Below are positions 59,565 through 61,896 of a stretch of DNA of 61,896 bases, one piece after another. Below the pieces are notes generated by a model, which was not told the DNA's origin, ran no database searches, and saw only the letters and a list, made by a program, of their open reading frames with translations. The translations under genes and the position numbers were made by a program. Each line of letters starts with the position of its first letter. Within the stretch, counting starts at the first letter, position 1. Source of the stretch: Gammaproteobacteria bacterium (GTDB lineage: Bacteria > Pseudomonadota > Gammaproteobacteria > Pseudomonadales > Azotimanducaceae); the NCBI GenBank assembly GCA_021773565.1, contig JAJFJZ010000014.1:1-61896 (forward strand), given 5' to 3'.

Positions 59565-60071
59565 ATGATGAAAAAATTTGCTTTGGCGATAGTTTGTTTT
59601 TTGTTGATGCCTGTTGTGGCAAACGCTCAGGCCAGGCCGGAGGATGTAAACTCCATTGATGCGATAATTGCATCACTTTACGATGTGATTTCAGGAGCAA
59701 AGGAGGAAGCGAGGGATTGGGATCGGTTTTACAGTTTGTTTGACGACGATGCACGGTTAATATTCAGTTCAAATGAAACGACATCCGGTTTTCAAACACG
59801 GACACCTCAAGGTTACCGTGAGATGGCGGAGGCGGTATTTACCCGAAACAATTTTTATGAAAGTGAAATTTCGCGAGACACCGAAATATTTGGCAACATC
59901 GCGCATATATTCAGCACCTACACCGGCACAAGAAGTCCGGGCGATGCGCCCTTCCTGCGCGGCATCAACAGCATCCAGCTTGCCCATAGAAACGAGCGCT
60001 GGTTCATAGAAACAATTTTCTGGCAGGCGGAATCTGCAGAATTTCCACTGCCAGATAAATATCTGGATTAA
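59565..60071 (+). CDS. Secreted protein, NTF2/SnoaL-like fold likely
   Basis: A 168-residue protein with a signal peptide (1-22, ending NAQA) and a domain whose pattern (DWDRFYSLFDDDARLIF, FGNIAHIFSTYTGTRS, INSIQLAHRNERWFIETIFWQ) is that of NTF2-like cone folds. Such proteins are often small isomerases or binding proteins. Function unknown. The gene is 70 bases after the LLM enzyme. Confidence 0.7.
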   Translation: MMKKFALAIVCFLLMPVVANAQARPEDVNSIDAIIASLYDVISGAKEEARDWDRFYSLFDDDARLIFSSNETTSGFQTRTPQGYREMAEAVFTRNNFYESEISRDTEIFGNIAHIFSTYTGTRSPGDAPFLRGINSIQLAHRNERWFIETIFWQAESAEFPLPDKYLD

Positions 60072-60078
60072 CGAAACG

Positions 60079-61896
60079 CTAAGGCCTCACTGGCAGCACG
60101 ATTTGCGACGGGTATTCGTCAGAATGATGCACGCTGTTGCGTGCCGTTACGCTTTCTGTTTCATCGTAGTTATTGCCGCCTGTATTCAGGTTGCGCATGT
60201 ATTGCGGAAACTTGCTGGATGCTACTTCGACACGAATGCGATGTCCCGCCTTGAACTCATAACTCGTAGACATCGCCGTTGGATTCAGCTCATAAACTTC
60301 ACCCGCTTGCATAAACACCTGTTTGTCGAAACCCTCCCTGTAACGTGCACGAAGAATCGTATCGTCAACGTTCCAGGCGGTACCGTCGGGGTATACATCC
60401 ACCAGCTTGACACTGAAATCCGTGTCTTTGGCATCTGACGAGACATATAGTTTCGCCCGTACAAAACCAGTGACATCAAGGTTTTTCTCAAGCGGTTCGC
60501 TGGTGTACACCAAAACGTCGGCCCGCGCTTCTATACCGCGCTGATCATAGCTGCCACCCAGCGATGCATCCCGATTGCAGCAGACGCCACCGCCGAGCGA
60601 GGGCACGGGGTTCATGGGGTCATAGGTAAACGTATCCGATGCAGCACCGGTGGCTATCTTTGCTGACAGGGAACCATCACCAAACACGCTGTTCGCATTG
60701 CCGCCACCCCCGAGATACATCGTTAACAGTTCGACGTCATGAGGGGGCCAGGTGTCTGCTGAGGACCATTCGTTGCGTCCCATCGTGTAGAACTGAACAC
60801 GAGGCGTGTCTTTGTGAAATTTGGTGTCTGCCTTTTTTTGATAGGTGTCGAAGAAGGAAAAGATCGTATCGTAATAAGGAAAGCTCACCTTACCGACGTT
60901 CAGTTCACCTGCAATAAAATCTTCGTGTTCCGGTGTGCGGAAAAATCCGCAGTGTAATGTTGGAGCAATCGCCATGTACTGACCATCGCGAACCGATCTG
61001 TCGCTGGCATTTTCGCGTACGTGATTGTACAGGGCCAGGTTGGGTCCCTGGCTTACATCGAACCAGCTGTTAAACCAAAATGCCGGCACACCCCAATCCT
61101 CATTGTCATGATAGAGACCGCCCGCATACCATTTCGGGTCATTCGGAGAACGCGCCATCAGATCAGCGCCAGGGCCTTCATTACCCCCACTGTCTTTCAG
61201 CCAGTCAATCGAAGGCAGCTTGCGCATTTGCTTAGCCCAGTCCATTTCCGGCATTGTTGCGGCCAGGTCATAGGACTTGCGTAAACGTTGCAACTGCGCC
61301 TGGCTCAAGCCTTGCGGAAACTGTGGCCGGATATTTTGTTGCACGCCATAAAGCCAGACGGTGAACAGTGTCTGATGCACACCACCCTTGTACCAGTTAC
61401 CCTGCTCGTAGTATTCACCAACCCGGCCAATACCTGCCCCGGAAGCCATTGGCACCATGGCCGCATGCGCCGGATGATTCTGCGCCGCCAGTGCCAGCTG
61501 CCACTCGGCGGTTGACGAACAACCCATTGTGGATACTTTACCGGTGGACCAGTCCTGTTCCGCCAACCATGTCAATGAGTCATAGCCATCCGTGCGTGGG
61601 CGCCCGAGGATTTCCCACTCTCCTTCAGAGTAGAAACGGCCGCGCTCGTTCTGCACGACAAAGGCATAACCGCGTTCCACGGCCTCGATTGCCCATTCCA
61701 GCTGAGCACCGGATATCTTGTTGAAGTCATAAGGCGTCTTTACAAAAACGACAGGGAAAGGTCCATCGCCCTTTGGCAGGTAAACGTCGGTAGCAAGACT
61801 AACGCCGTCACGCATCGGCACCATGACCATGGTATTCGCCTCAGATATCGCGTTGAACTTGGCGACATCCGGATTGTCTTCTTCTTGCGCCAAAAC
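60079..61896 (-). CDS. CocE/NonD family hydrolase (5' end cut by window edge)
   Basis: A 600-plus-residue S15-type alpha/beta hydrolase. The frame runs to the right edge, beginning at the end of a signal peptide (VLAQEEDNPD), so the true start is outside. Markers: MVPMRDGVSLATDVYLP, the nucleophile Ser in TMGCSSTAEWQLALAAQ, Asp/His triad region with APTLHCGFF, and a C-terminal jelly-roll domain typical of X-Pro dipeptidyl peptidases and cocaine esterase. The enzyme probably cleaves an ester or amide in the periplasm. Confidence 0.85.
   Translation of the reverse strand, partial: VLAQEEDNPDVAKFNAISEANTMVMVPMRDGVSLATDVYLPKGDGPFPVVFVKTPYDFNKISGAQLEWAIEAVERGYAFVVQNERGRFYSEGEWEILGRPRTDGYDSLTWLAEQDWSTGKVSTMGCSSTAEWQLALAAQNHPAHAAMVPMASGAGIGRVGEYYEQGNWYKGGVHQTLFTVWLYGVQQNIRPQFPQGLSQAQLQRLRKSYDLAATMPEMDWAKQMRKLPSIDWLKDSGGNEGPGADLMARSPNDPKWYAGGLYHDNEDWGVPAFWFNSWFDVSQGPNLALYNHVRENASDRSVRDGQYMAIAPTLHCGFFRTPEHEDFIAGELNVGKVSFPYYDTIFSFFDTYQKKADTKFHKDTPRVQFYTMGRNEWSSADTWPPHDVELLTMYLGGGGNANSVFGDGSLSAKIATGAASDTFTYDPMNPVPSLGGGVCCNRDASLGGSYDQRGIEARADVLVYTSEPLEKNLDVTGFVRAKLYVSSDAKDTDFSVKLVDVYPDGTAWNVDDTILRARYREGFDKQVFMQAGEVYELNPTAMSTSYEFKAGHRIRVEVASSKFPQYMRNLNTGGNNYDETESVTARNSVHHSDEYPSQIVLPVRP

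Overview
The window looks like chromosomal DNA of a moderate-GC, free-living (probably marine) gammaproteobacterium related to the Pseudomonadales/Cellvibrionales. Several gene orders are those of the Pseudomonas-type chromosome: hemB-ppx-trxA-rho, argH/algZ-algR-hemC-hemD-hemX-hemY, lptM-lysA-dapF-DUF484-xerC-yigB, and glnK-amtB next to ubiK-yifB. The flavin-dependent luciferase-like enzymes, an epoxide hydrolase and a CocE-type hydrolase fit an aerobic heterotroph. Taxonomy is inferred from synteny and protein resemblance only.

Layout. 1-2.1 kb is the end of an accessory, exopolysaccharide-like region: a truncated sulfotransferase, a wrecked sugar-type C-methyltransferase and a PEP-CTERM protein. 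A tRNA-Gly(GCC) follows at 2.2 kb. 2.5-12.7 kb holds a three-module redoxin/cytochrome c/copper monooxygenase protein, an SMP-30 protein, MltD, a 5'-nucleotidase lipoprotein, a bactofilin, a Nudix hydrolase, an epoxide hydrolase and thymidine kinase. 12.4-25 kb is mostly housekeeping: a cysteine synthase, cysQ, yrfG, hslR, pckA, gshA, dsbB, an orphan parA and an ABC-F ATPase. 24.8-27.1 kb is an ECF sigma / anti-sigma / PDZ-protein operon. 27.2-31.4 kb has a luciferase-like monooxygenase with a divergent TetR regulator, and a Mer-like flavoprotein paired with a TVP38/DedA membrane protein. 31.4-49.7 kb is conserved core: heme synthesis, Rho, thioredoxin, AlgZR, ArgH, lysine/peptidoglycan precursors, XerC and ThrC. 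49.8-55.3 kb has a SutA-like protein, a nitrogen-regulated porin-glnK-amtB operon, ubiK, yifB and a c5-type cytochrome. 55.5-61.9 kb holds a Lon-like protease and accessory enzymes, ending in a truncated CocE/NonD hydrolase.

The most unusual signals lie between genes. (1) A near-consensus LexA (SOS) box at 15472-15487 sits in a 466-bp gap with no known gene; on the minus side it is followed by two hairpins and a 35-codon hydrophobic ORF with a good ribosome-binding site, an arrangement that resembles SOS-induced TisB/DinQ-type small membrane toxins. (2) A 23-bp tandem repeat starts on the dsbB stop codon, just upstream of the orphan parA, and the same repeat reappears inverted at 55.4 kb. (3) A sigma-54 promoter with an exact NtrC-type site and a weaker second site 32 bp away lies upstream of the porin that leads the glnK-amtB operon.

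Several genes use non-ATG starts. For gshA the homology extends about 105 residues upstream of its first ATG, to an ATT/CTG start. lptM (TTG) and amtB (GTG) are placed by their ribosome-binding sites.
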